A stretch of DNA of 9,807 bases from assembly GCA_964515755.1 (NCBI GenBank), contig CAZEVK010000041.1, positions 1-9,807 on the forward strand. The letters are read 5' to 3'. The notes under the pieces were generated by a model. The model made no database searches. It was not told the origin of the DNA and saw only the letters and a program-made list of their open reading frames with translations. The first letter of the stretch is position 1. Each line of letters starts with the position of its first letter. The stretch comes from JAGVLN01 sp964515755. Lineage in GTDB: Bacteria > Pseudomonadota > Alphaproteobacteria > Rickettsiales > JABSSG01. Positions 1 to 5,527 of this stretch are shown here, piece after piece. The position numbers and the translations under genes were made by a program.

Positions 1-17
1 GATAATTACCATTATCA

Positions 18-77
18 CTAACCTAAAACTGGATCATATATTGGGGGCTTGACATTACTAAGAATATCAACTAGTTG
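18..77 (-). pseudogene. possible scrap of an N6-adenine DNA methylase (HsdM-like motif I region)
   Basis: On the minus strand a 19-codon stretch reads QLVDILSNVKPPIYDPVLG and then meets a stop. In type I methylase subunits the SAM-binding motif I sits in the context of a hydrophobic 'vdil' helix followed by 'iyDPacGSGg'. The order and spacing here match, and reading one base further on restores a G-S-x-x-G-like continuation. No start codon, catalytic NPPY-type motif or longer frame is present in the window, and the rest would lie left of position 1. It could be chance similarity over a short stretch, so confidence is low. Confidence 0.25.
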
Positions 78-140
78 CTAAATGATTAAGATCTAATGTT
101 TTGTTGGTTAGTAGTTATAATATATAAATTTACTGATGTT

Positions 141-162
141 AAAAGCATAATTATATGCTTTT
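141..162. terminator. AT-rich hairpin with flanking A and T runs
   Basis: Perfect 9-bp arms AAAAGCATA and TATGCTTTT enclose a 4-base loop (ATTA). The A run on one side and T run on the other would let it act as a weak terminator in either direction. It lies about 70 bp past the end of the minus-strand pseudogene at 230-662. The stem contains only two G-C pairs, so termination strength is doubtful. Confidence 0.35.
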
Positions 163-229
163 ATTGATGCATAAATTTTATTGCAGTGTTTATATAATGA
201 TTGAGTAGGGTGGCTACTGCACAAGCAAC

Positions 230-662
230 TTAATCCCTTGATCTTTTTGGCAAAGATAATTCTTCTGTTAACACTTTAATTGCCAACTCCATTTCATCCG
301 TAAGCATAGTATTCTCTATTGTATTTTTGCCCACATAATCAGCCATTTCTAAAGAGTCTTGGTTGATTTTAGAAAGTTTTTTCAGCACCTGAGTTAATTA
401 TTAACACTTCTTGTTTTTCAAAATTATTTTTAACTTCCTCATTCCACTTAAAAACTTGTTCTTCATATAATGTAATATACTATCTTTGCTCAGTTAAAAC
501 TTTTTTTATTCTATTAACAAGTTCATTATTCATGCTACCAGGTTTTTCTTTGGCTTTTTTAAATATTTTATATTGATTTTCAGCATCGTTTAATTGATTA
601 AGTATATACTTGCCTATTATCGCTATATCCTTGATCGGATAACATATTCTTTCATTAGCCAT
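230..662 (-). pseudogene. disrupted gene for an unrecognised ~144-residue protein
   Basis: The reading frame starts at ATG 660-662 (MANERICYPIKDIAIIG...) and runs 60 codons to a TAG at 480-482. It continues in frame through a lysine/glutamate-rich stretch (YITLYEEQVFKWNEEVKNNF...). After 'EKQEV' it has to shift one frame to go on as LKKLSKINQDSLEMADYVGK and end at TAA 230-232 with ...LPKRSRD. Rejoined, the product would be a soluble, charged, helical protein of about 144 residues with no signal peptide and no motif I recognise. One nonsense codon plus one frameshift make it a pseudogene; only the first 60 codons remain open. Upstream on the same strand a TTGATA/GATAAT pair 18 bp apart is a possible promoter. 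There is no convincing ribosome binding site before the ATG. Confidence 0.6.
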
Positions 663-783
663 AGATTTAAATTACGATAAAATTATTCTAATATATTATC
701 TACTATATATTTCTTCAATATCAATACTTGCTGTCTAGCGTCAAGTAAATATCATGTTAATAATTAGTTACTTTGGATTTTTA

Positions 784-1054
784 TCATGAAGGTTTATTTT
801 GATTAGGACTTATAGTGCTGTGCCATAAATCTTTGTATATATTAAAATATTCACCGGATAAATACAAAGTTTCATTCTTCTCTTCTAACTGGTGTAGGAA
901 TGTTTCAATTCATTCTGTTAAAGGTCTCTTGATTTTAGAAATAATAGCCTTCATAACTTTTTATTTGTAATACAACAGTTTTATAGGAAGACTCATGGAA
1001 TGTTTTAATACAATCATATATTTCTTATCCAGGAGTGTTATTTAAATGCTGCAT
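784..1054 (-). pseudogene. disrupted gene for an unrecognised ~90-residue protein
   Basis: An ATG at 1052-1054 is preceded by a good AAGGAAAGG ribosome binding site and begins MQHLNNTPG. A TAA follows, then the frame continues EIYDCIKTFHESSYKTVVLQIKS. A one-base shift leads into MKAIISKIKRPLTE, then a TGA, then IETFLHQLEEKNETLYLSGE and onward to ...SPNQNKPS at stop 784-786. The total length is three times 90 plus one base, which fits a single net frameshift. The three lesions (two nonsense, one frameshift) and the retained binding site indicate a once-expressed small gene in decay. The residues look coding (amphipathic, few cysteines) but match no family I can name. Confidence 0.5.
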
Positions 1055-1254
1055 AACTACCTTTCCTTATTTAGTAAGCTTGACTAATAATATTCGATTT
1101 AACCTGATATTTCAATACCAGAAGTAGAAAGAAAATGGCTATATTTACATTAGTTCTTTGTATTAACCCATTATTAATCTTTTTCTGCGAGGATTGCATT
1201 CAAGTTTAAGTTGGTGTAATGAAGCACCGAACTTTTTAAGGAGTTGAGGGCGTT

Positions 1255-1599
1255 ATGTCTAAGGAAAAAATTAGTATTAGTTCAGAGGTTAATATAGCCT
1301 TAGTGAAAGCTGGGGTAAAAACACAAATATTGCAAAATGATATTGTACAGCAATTAAGCACATTAGAAAGAGGGGATAAGGTAATAATTACAAAATTATT
1401 TATTGAGGTAATTGCTCAATATGTTAAAGTCAATAAATTGACGAATTTCTCACTTGATAATCTTAATACAGTTATAGAGAAGCAAGGAATTTCTATGGCT
1501 CTATCGCAAGCTTTTTATATTTGTAAGTTATTGTCAATTAAGCAGCAAATTAAGAAACTAAAGCATCAAACTATTTTCAGGCTAGTAAAAATTTACTAA
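1255..1599 (+). CDS. hypothetical 114-residue protein
   Basis: The ORF opens with ATG preceded by AAGGAG (about 11 bases upstream) and a nearer GAGGG, a stronger ribosome-binding context than most genes in the window. The product is a small soluble protein. Residues 1-40 are polar (MSKEKISISSEVNIALVKAG), residues 41-90 are mixed with two likely helices (KLFIEVIAQYVKV and LDNLNTVIEKQG), and the tail from about residue 95 is very basic (KQQIKKLKHQ). There is no signal peptide, membrane segment or metal-binding motif. The change in character near residue 90 may mean the original C-terminus was lost by frameshift, so this may itself be a decaying gene. I do not recognise the family, and the neighbours on both sides are pseudogenes. 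Confidence 0.5.
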   Translation: MSKEKISISSEVNIALVKAGVKTQILQNDIVQQLSTLERGDKVIITKLFIEVIAQYVKVNKLTNFSLDNLNTVIEKQGISMALSQAFYICKLLSIKQQIKKLKHQTIFRLVKIY

Positions 1600-1810
1600 A
1601 CGGGAGTTGTCCTTTTTGGTACTGTTAGGTTAGTTTGTTATGATTGAAAAAGTGCTAATTAGTAGCTTGCGCGAAATAGCCATCTTAAAATAAAGAGTTT
1701 TATAATTATCCAATAAGCAAAAAAGTCGACAGGATACTTTAATTTATAAATAATCTGAAAAATCTTAGGCTTACACCTTTCCTAACCACAGTTCTAATAG
1801 AAGTACTACT

Positions 1811-2192
1811 ATGATTAATATTAATAAATGTAAAAACATGGCTAAATTATTAGCTAAGCAAAGTAGTAAAACATTAGGTCAGCAAAGATTAAATGATTTT
1901 TCTGATGATTTTGATAAAATTATTACTGAATATAAAAATAAGTATATGTTCTATTCTACTGCTATTGAGCTTCAAAAACTAGAATCGTGCCATCGATTAG
2001 TATCTAACATTATAAAATATAAAGATTTATATTCATTATCTCTTTATCAAAACTTCTATGTGGGGTACTAACCTTATTCCAAATATCGATGAATATAGAT
2101 CACAGTATTAGGAAAATGGTGGAGGAGAAAATGCTTTAGCCATAATTACTGGTTGCCATTGGATAGAGCATATTGGCTTTGTAGGAGAGTAA
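1811..2192 (+). pseudogene. disrupted gene of unknown function
   Basis: From ATG 1811 the frame gives 86 codons (MININKCKNMAKLLAKQSSK...) ending ...LYQNFYVGY at TAA 2069. Shifting one frame just before that stop gives TNLIPNIDEYRSQY, a TAG, then ENGGGENALAIITGCHWIEH and IGFVGE before TAA 2190-2192. The post-stop residues look protein-like, which suggests one frameshift and one nonsense lesion in a gene of about 126 codons. The first 50 residues are hydrophilic and probably helical. No family is recognised. Its 3' end overlaps the convergent Fic remnant by about 47 bp, so one of the two ends has probably been brought in by rearrangement. Confidence 0.4.
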
Positions 2193-2380
2193 TTTGTTCT
2201 GTAGTAAGAGTATTACCCTCTAGATAGAGATGATTGTATTGTTTTTATCTTGTTATCCCGACGTAAATGTAATGAAAGTGGATATAATTTTGCTCCATAT
2301 AAAATGCCAAGTTGATGTCCTATCTCTTGAGATAGAGATAAAATACGAGAAGTTATTTTAAAAGGAGGTGTTTTAGTCAT
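2146..2380 (-). pseudogene. fic: N-terminal remnant of a Fic-family gene (Fic_N domain)
   Basis: From ATG 2378-2380 the minus strand reads MTKTPPFKITSRILSLSQEI and onward to LRRDNKIKTIQSSLS, then breaks at TAA 2213-2215. One frame over, starting at the break point, it continues LEGNTLTTEQITLLQSQ before another stop at 2146-2148. Both halves match the N-terminal domain of Fic proteins, where a 'PPF.It..Il.l..ei...lg' helix is followed by 'lRr.nrIrTI.sSLaiEgNtLt.eqv'. The Fic core that carries the catalytic HPFxxGNGR motif is absent. Intact Fic enzymes transfer AMP or other groups to target proteins and often act as toxins or regulators; this copy of about 75 codons cannot. It lies between debris and the TA island, which suggests a fourth, dead toxin-type gene. 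Confidence 0.8.
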
Positions 2381-2386
2381 GCAATA

Positions 2387-2406
2387 ATAGTATCATATGA
2401 TACTAT
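2387..2406. promoter_or_regulatory. perfect 20-bp palindrome, candidate operator
   Basis: ATAGTATCATATGATACTAT is fully self-complementary and ends 6 bp upstream of the Fic remnant's ATG on the minus strand. Perfect palindromes of this size just before a toxin-type gene are typical dimeric-repressor operators. The dinucleotide-rich core could also form by chance in AT-rich DNA, but 20 matching positions is well beyond casual expectation. If it is an operator, the repressor it served is probably lost or encoded elsewhere. Confidence 0.55.
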
Positions 2407-2465
2407 CATTTGCAAGTGTAAGCTTATTTCTTAAGCTACTAACCATAGCGCCTGAGAGGTTTTAC

Positions 2466-2570
2466 CTAATTTTTTTTAAATTTATCAAAAACAGTTAGCA
2501 TCTGTGCTACCATAGATCCAGTATCATGAGTATTAGCCGGTACTATCAGAGTAATACTTTCTTTAGCAAG
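2466..2570 (-). pseudogene. 3'-terminal scrap of an SPFH/paraslipin (stomatin-like) gene
   Basis: The minus strand reads LAKESITLIVPANTHDTGSM and then VAQMLTVFDKFKKN before TAG 2466-2468. This resembles the C-terminal segment of stomatin-like/paraslipin proteins, where human STOML2, as I recall it, has 'LAKDSNTILLPSNPGDVTSM' followed by 'VAQAMGVY'. Those are membrane-associated scaffold proteins of the SPFH family. Here only about 34 codons survive. The frame is closed by TAA at 2571-2573, and the scrap begins 4 bp past the recombinase stop, in the same orientation. Such a 3' end next to an integrase is what is left when an element integrates into or recombines at the end of a gene. Decay of a whole gene by unrelated deletion is the alternative. 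Confidence 0.6.
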
Positions 2571-2574
2571 TTAT

Positions 2575-3537
2575 TTATAACCCTACCATGGCAGTAGCGT
2601 TATCTTTCACTAAAGAAGTATCGCGGGTGTAAACCTGGAGCATCTGTGAGGTTTTATGTCTGGAATGTTTCATAATGATATGATCCGGTACTGAATGCTT
2701 TGCAGCAGTGGTGATAAATCCACTACGTAATGAATGTCCGGCAAATTCAGATGGATCTAACTTTATGTTTACTAATAGCTTTTTGATAATGCGGGCTACA
2801 TCTGTATCTGCTAGTTTTTTGTTACTTATGATGCCAGCTTTATTTACTGAGGTGAAAATAGCTTCATTATCACCAGATACAGCTTGCCATTTTTTCAAAT
2901 TACGTACCGGGCAGGTATCTTCATTATTGCCATAAAGTATAGCAATTTTTTGCCCTTGGCCATATTGGTCGGTTTTACTTTTTCTAATGTTAACTAAAAT
3001 ACCTTCATCGATATAAACAATATCAAACCAATTCAGAGCAATTATTTCTGATCTGCGCATAGCAGAAGCCCATCCAAATGTTATCAATGCCTTATCCCTG
3101 ATTGTTATATTGTCATCACCTTTAAGTTCTTGGGCAATTTCCCTTAAAGTTCTAATCATAAGTGGTGCTTTGCCTTTTTTAATAGTACCTAGTTTACGCT
3201 TGATTCCAGAAAATACTATCTTAAAGTCACGATCCTTTAGGTTTAAAGGCAGATTGGTAATAAAATGTATATGGGCAATTGCATATACTTTCCTTTCGAG
3301 GGTTGATACCTTATAACCTTTATTTGCCAAATCGGTTACATATAAAATTAATGTGTTTATTGGGCAAGGGAAGGCGAGAAGCTTTTGTTTTTCACACCAA
3401 GCTTCAAATAACTTCCAATCTTTTTGGTAACCCTTAAGAGTTAACTCAGCGAAAGAACTGGTTGCAAACTCCTTGGCTTTGCTTATTAATGCCAGATGGG
3501 ATACTTGAGGATTAGCAAGAATAATTTCATTATGCAT
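2575..3537 (-). CDS. tyrosine recombinase / site-specific integrase
   Basis: A 320-residue protein of normal length for the phage-integrase/XerC-D superfamily, which cuts and rejoins DNA through a covalent 3'-phosphotyrosine. Residues 20-105 form the helical core-binding domain (TLKGYQKDWKLFEAWCEK). The catalytic domain shows all expected residues: Arg161 (SAMRRSEIIAL), Lys188 in the beta hairpin (RKSKTDQ), His268 and Arg271 (GHSLRSGF), His294 (SRHKTSQML) and the nucleophile Tyr303 (VYTR). It therefore looks active. The ATG is 4 bp after the upstream PIN toxin stop, with no clear ribosome binding site of its own, so translation is probably coupled to the TA operon. A paraslipin 3' scrap follows directly. 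It is more likely an element integrase than a chromosomal Xer protein, because of this context. Confidence 0.95.
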   Translation of the reverse strand: MHNEIILANPQVSHLALISKAKEFATSSFAELTLKGYQKDWKLFEAWCEKQKLLAFPCPINTLILYVTDLANKGYKVSTLERKVYAIAHIHFITNLPLNLKDRDFKIVFSGIKRKLGTIKKGKAPLMIRTLREIAQELKGDDNITIRDKALITFGWASAMRRSEIIALNWFDIVYIDEGILVNIRKSKTDQYGQGQKIAILYGNNEDTCPVRNLKKWQAVSGDNEAIFTSVNKAGIISNKKLADTDVARIIKKLLVNIKLDPSEFAGHSLRSGFITTAAKHSVPDHIIMKHSRHKTSQMLQVYTRDTSLVKDNATAMVGL

Positions 3538-3541
3538 ATTT

Positions 3542-3913
3542 TTAACGAATCATCTTGATTTCTAGATCTAGCTTCAAATTTAACCATATTTTATCAGCTG
3601 TAAGGATGGGCAATCCTCTTACCTTAGCTAAGGTAAGACATGCACGATCTCCGAAAGATAGCCAAGTTTGTTGATAAAGCATTCCTGTTTCTAAAGCTTG
3701 TTCCTCATCGAAGGGCACTATATCTGCAACCAGGTTAGTTAGCGCAGTTATTATAGATTGGCGAGGCATTTTTTTGGCAAGTACGGCAACTACCTCTGAA
3801 AAATTCACACTTGACATAATAGCACCCTTGAGGTGCATTGCTACAATTTCTGCTCCTTTTTCCTTTTGGATTAAAGCGATAATAGCGGAGGAATCTAAAA
3901 TATATGGGAGCAT
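3542..3913 (-). CDS. vapC: PIN-domain toxin, VapC family (module 1)
   Basis: A 123-residue single PIN domain, the usual size for VapC toxins, which are Mg2+-dependent ribonucleases that cut specific tRNAs or rRNA. The acidic metal-binding set is complete: Asp7 (YILDSSAII), Glu40 (NFSEVVAVL), Asp89 (SFGDRACL) and Asp107 (LTADKIW). AGGG lies 7 bases before the ATG. The start codon is 2 bp beyond the stop of the AbrB-type antitoxin, so the pair is one transcript. The integrase starts 4 bp after this stop. The nearest relative in view is the toxin at 5524-5910, with the same domain layout and motif wording (LDSSAxIAL, GDRACL, TADK), though the two have clearly diverged in between. It appears intact. 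The RNA target cannot be told from sequence. Confidence 0.93.
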   Translation of the reverse strand: MLPYILDSSAIIALIQKEKGAEIVAMHLKGAIMSSVNFSEVVAVLAKKMPRQSIITALTNLVADIVPFDEEQALETGMLYQQTWLSFGDRACLTLAKVRGLPILTADKIWLNLKLDLEIKMIR

Positions 3914-3915
3914 GA

Positions 3916-4215
3916 TTATTCCCTATTATCCAATTTTTGAGCTTCCCTGGTAGTATCAGTTATTCGCATAGCTTTAAGGTCTTTCATTAAATCATCTGTA
4001 CTAAAAAATTGAGCAACTAAAGCTTGGGCTTCTGCGATTACTTGCTCAAGCGGTTGTACATGTATTATATTGTCTTTTAAGATTAGAAGCACCTCATCGC
4101 CATCTTTTAGATTGGCGGCTTTGCGTAATTGAGCAGGTATATTAAGTCTGCCATTTGAAGATACGTGAGAACGGTACTGCCGTTGCACATTTTCAATAAG
4201 TTGGTTAGTATTCAT
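3916..4215 (-). CDS. vapB: AbrB/SpoVT-type antitoxin, VapB-like (module 1)
   Basis: A 99-residue protein with an N-terminal swapped-hairpin AbrB fold at residues 14-57: SSNGRLNIPAQLRKAANLKD then GDEVLLILKDNIIHVQP, with the conserved G-R/K-x-x-IP-x-x-LR pattern. The tail (60-99) is helical and acidic/basic, as expected for wrapping the toxin's active site. Proteins of this type dimerise on palindromic operators and repress their own operon, more strongly with toxin bound. The start ATG has AAGG 5 bases upstream. The upstream region holds a promoter and three TACCTTA boxes, one of which overlaps the ribosome binding site. It is first in the order antitoxin, toxin, integrase. AbrB versus MazE assignment rests on fold only, but the PIN partner supports VapB. 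Confidence 0.92.
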   Translation of the reverse strand: MNTNQLIENVQRQYRSHVSSNGRLNIPAQLRKAANLKDGDEVLLILKDNIIHVQPLEQVIAEAQALVAQFFSTDDLMKDLKAMRITDTTREAQKLDNRE

Positions 4216-4218
4216 ATT

Positions 4219-4276
4219 TACCTTAGTTATAATTTTATTCTTAATATATAATTTACCTTATAATCAAGATAAGGTA
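4219..4276. promoter_or_regulatory. TACCTTA operator boxes for the AbrB-PIN-integrase operon
   Basis: TACCTTA occurs at 4219-4225 and 4254-4260, and its inverse TAAGGTA at 4270-4276. The last two form an inverted repeat with perfect 8-bp arms (TACCTTAT / ATAAGGTA) and a 7-base spacer. The pair covers the predicted -10 box, and the first copy overlaps the antitoxin's ribosome binding site. This is the expected layout for autorepression by a dimeric antitoxin or antitoxin-toxin complex; that the boxes bind it is inferred. Confidence 0.5.
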
Positions 4277-4294
4277 TACTTATGTATTAGTCAA
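4266..4294 (-). promoter_or_regulatory. sigma-70-type promoter of TA module 1
   Basis: On the minus strand a TTGACT -35 box (4289-4294) and a TATCTT -10 box (4266-4271) are separated by exactly 17 bases. It lies about 50 bp upstream of the antitoxin ATG, and its -10 box falls within the TACCTTAT/ATAAGGTA repeat. The -35 is one base from consensus. Confidence 0.55.
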
Positions 4295-4329
4295 ATATTA
4301 TTTAAATACCATGAATGTATAGATTGACA

Positions 4330-4755
4330 TTATCCAATTACTACTTTTAAGTAACCTTGGTTAGCCCAATCAATTATCTTTTGGTCGCGTGTTATGAGAC
4401 TGCCAGCAATTTCTCTAGTAGAAGAGATAATCAGGCAATCAGCAGGGTCACTAATAAACCCACCAGGTAACATAACGCTTTCTACTGCAATGCCAGCACT
4501 GATTTCTATTATACTGAGGCCATCAATACTAGAGATATAATTTAAAAAATCAGAAGTACGCTCAAAAACACTAACCCTTTTCTTTTGGATCAACATAGCT
4601 ATTTCCCATAATGTTACAGATGAGATATACAGGCTGTCGGTGCTTTGGGCAGTAGTAATTTGATCCTTAATTTTAGCTGTGAGGTTGTCAGGTGCTAACA
4701 ATGACCACAATAAGATATGGGTATCTAAAACAATTTTCTCATTCATTTTCTGCAT
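4330..4755 (-). CDS. vapC: PIN-domain toxin of a Phd-type module (module 2)
   Basis: A 141-residue PIN-domain protein of the 'LDTHxLLW' branch of VapC-like toxins, predicted endoribonucleases. The signature residues are Asp11 (IVLDTHILLW), Glu51 (VTLWEIAML), Asp103 and Asp106 (ISDPADCLII) and Asp124 (LITRDQKI). In this branch the Asp103 motif usually reads DPFDR; here it is DPADC, a change beside rather than at the metal ligands. The ATG at 4753-4755 overlaps the antitoxin by 17 bp. The next Met (4744-4746) also overlaps and has GGA 9 bases upstream, so translation may start at residue 4. It is co-transcribed with the Phd antitoxin and looks intact. It is only distantly related to the other two PIN toxins here. 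Confidence 0.93.
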   Translation of the reverse strand: MQKMNEKIVLDTHILLWSLLAPDNLTAKIKDQITTAQSTDSLYISSVTLWEIAMLIQKKRVSVFERTSDFLNYISSIDGLSIIEISAGIAVESVMLPGGFISDPADCLIISSTREIAGSLITRDQKIIDWANQGYLKVVIG

Positions 4756-4978
4756 TCCAACTGATATTTAATGGTTCCATAATATCACTGTTAATTTTGG
4801 CTTTATCTTGCATGGTGCCAATAAATGACTTTTTAACAACTTTAGGATTAGTAGGGATAATTTCTGCAATTGGGTTTCCCCTTTTTGTAATAATCAATTT
4901 ATTATTATTTTTTTGTGCTTGTTCTAGAATTTGGTAGCAATGAGTTTTCAGCTTGCCAATAGGTACTTGTACTTCCAT
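4739..4978 (-). CDS. Phd/YefM-family antitoxin (module 2)
   Basis: A 79-residue antitoxin. Residues 1-45 carry the Phd/YefM DNA-binding fold: VPIGKLKTHCYQILEQAQ, then the hallmark strand-turn KLIITKRGNPIAEIIP at 27-42. The C-terminal part (GTMQDKAKINSDIMEPLNI, then SW) has the usual 'G.m.......Di.epl...W' toxin-clasping segment and would be disordered without its partner. Phd-type antitoxins bind DNA as dimers and repress their own promoter while neutralising the toxin. AAGG lies 5 bases before the ATG. The toxin gene overlaps its 3' end, a normal coupling for such pairs. A 17-spaced promoter is present upstream. Confidence 0.93.
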   Translation of the reverse strand: MEVQVPIGKLKTHCYQILEQAQKNNNKLIITKRGNPIAEIIPTNPKVVKKSFIGTMQDKAKINSDIMEPLNISWNAENE

Positions 4979-5010
4979 AAAAACCTTTTTATTTATAATA
5001 TATCTATAAA

Positions 5011-5039
5011 ATAATATCTTTTATATAACATTAAGTCAA
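5011..5039 (-). promoter_or_regulatory. promoter of the Phd-PIN module
   Basis: TTGACT (5034-5039) and TATTAT (5011-5016) on the minus strand are 17 bases apart and about 35 bp from the antitoxin ATG. The sequence between the -10 box and the start is very AT-rich, with ATATCT-like repeats that could be Phd sites, but I cannot define an operator. Confidence 0.5.
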
Positions 5040-5059
5040 TATATTTTTACTTATCATAA

Positions 5060-5077
5060 TAGGTCTATATATAGGTC
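5060..5077. repeat. TAGGTC direct repeat between divergent TA modules
   Basis: TAGGTC at 5060-5065 recurs at 5072-5077, separated by TATATA, a 12-bp period. It lies in the 291-bp gap between the divergently transcribed Phd module and the plus-strand AbrB module. About 40 bp further on is a TGACA/TGTCA inverted pair (5114-5131). These may be binding sites for a regulator of one of the two operons; no protein can be assigned. The rest of the gap holds the two promoters and no ORF I can support. Confidence 0.35.
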
Positions 5078-5210
5078 GTAAGGATGTATAACAACCTACT
5101 TCAATATAATGTCTGACAAATATGCTTGTCAAATATTATTATTGGCAATCAAAAAATCAAGTGTAATATCAAAATAGGTTAAATAATAGTATTATATGCA
5201 AAAATATATA

Positions 5211-5239
5211 TTGCGATAAAATCTCTAATGTACTATTAT
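5211..5239 (+). promoter_or_regulatory. promoter of TA module 3
   Basis: TTGCGA (5211-5216) and TATTAT (5234-5239) are 17 bases apart, with the antitoxin ATG about 30 bp past the -10 box. A TTATTA/TAATAA inverted repeat (5236-5251) spans the expected transcription start and could be the operator. The -35 box is only a partial consensus match. Confidence 0.4.
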
Positions 5240-5269
5240 TAAACGTAATAACAATAAATAAAAATAACT

Positions 5270-5527
5270 ATGAGTGAATTTCGTACCAATATTGATAGCC
5301 ACGGCAAAATACTTATTCCTGCTAAATTAAGAAAAGAACTACAATTTAATATTGGCGACGTTTTAGTTATTCGTCGTATAGATAACGAGTTGAGACTAGT
5401 AAGCTTAAAAAATATAGTAAAAAAAATTCAGGAAGATTTTAAACTACGTTCTAACTCAGAAGGTTCGGCGGTGGATGAATTCCTTGCAATCCGTAAAAAA
5501 GAAGCAATACAGGAGGATATCAACTGA
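5270..5527 (+). CDS. vapB: AbrB/SpoVT-type antitoxin, VapB-like (module 3)
   Basis: An 85-residue antitoxin with an AbrB-type fold at residues 4-47: FRTNIDSHGKILIPAKLRKE then LQFNIGDVLVIRRIDNELRLV. Key elements are HGKILIPAKLR and IGDVLVI. The tail ends AVDEFLAIRKKEA, the 'vDeFLaeRr.EA' type of segment seen in VapB proteins that bind PIN toxins. It shares its fold and layout with the antitoxin at 3916-4215 but lies on the opposite strand with diverged sequence, so the two are old paralogues or separate acquisitions, not a recent duplication. No strong ribosome binding site precedes the ATG. The stop codon TGA overlaps the proposed CTG start of the toxin. Autorepression of the operon is expected from the family. 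Confidence 0.92.
   Translation: MSEFRTNIDSHGKILIPAKLRKELQFNIGDVLVIRRIDNELRLVSLKNIVKKIQEDFKLRSNSEGSAVDEFLAIRKKEAIQEDIN
5511..5526 (+). promoter_or_regulatory. ribosome binding site that fixes the CTG start of toxin 3
   Basis: AGGAGG (5511-5516) is the only perfect Shine-Dalgarno hexamer I see before a gene here. It is 7 bases from CTG 5524-5526, which shares CTGA with the antitoxin's TGA. No ATG, GTG or TTG lies in the toxin frame near this distance. Confidence 0.7.

Noticed and set aside
2708..2935. Plus-strand open frame of 75 codons
   Set aside because: It lies wholly inside the tyrosine recombinase on the other strand, which has all catalytic residues.
3110..3316. Plus-strand open frame of 68 codons
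   Set aside because: Also antisense to the recombinase; no binding site or recognisable protein features.
4692..4937. Plus-strand hydrophobic open frame that might be a small membrane protein
   Set aside because: It is the antisense of the Phd antitoxin and the start of its PIN toxin, both clearly coding. Hydrophobicity arises from reading Lys/Asn-rich codons backwards.
2571..4998. TTATTTATAA at 2571-2580 and 4989-4998 as attachment-site repeats bounding the recombinase and two TA modules
   Set aside because: Ten A/T-only bases recur easily by chance in this sequence, and similar strings occur elsewhere, for example near 1740.
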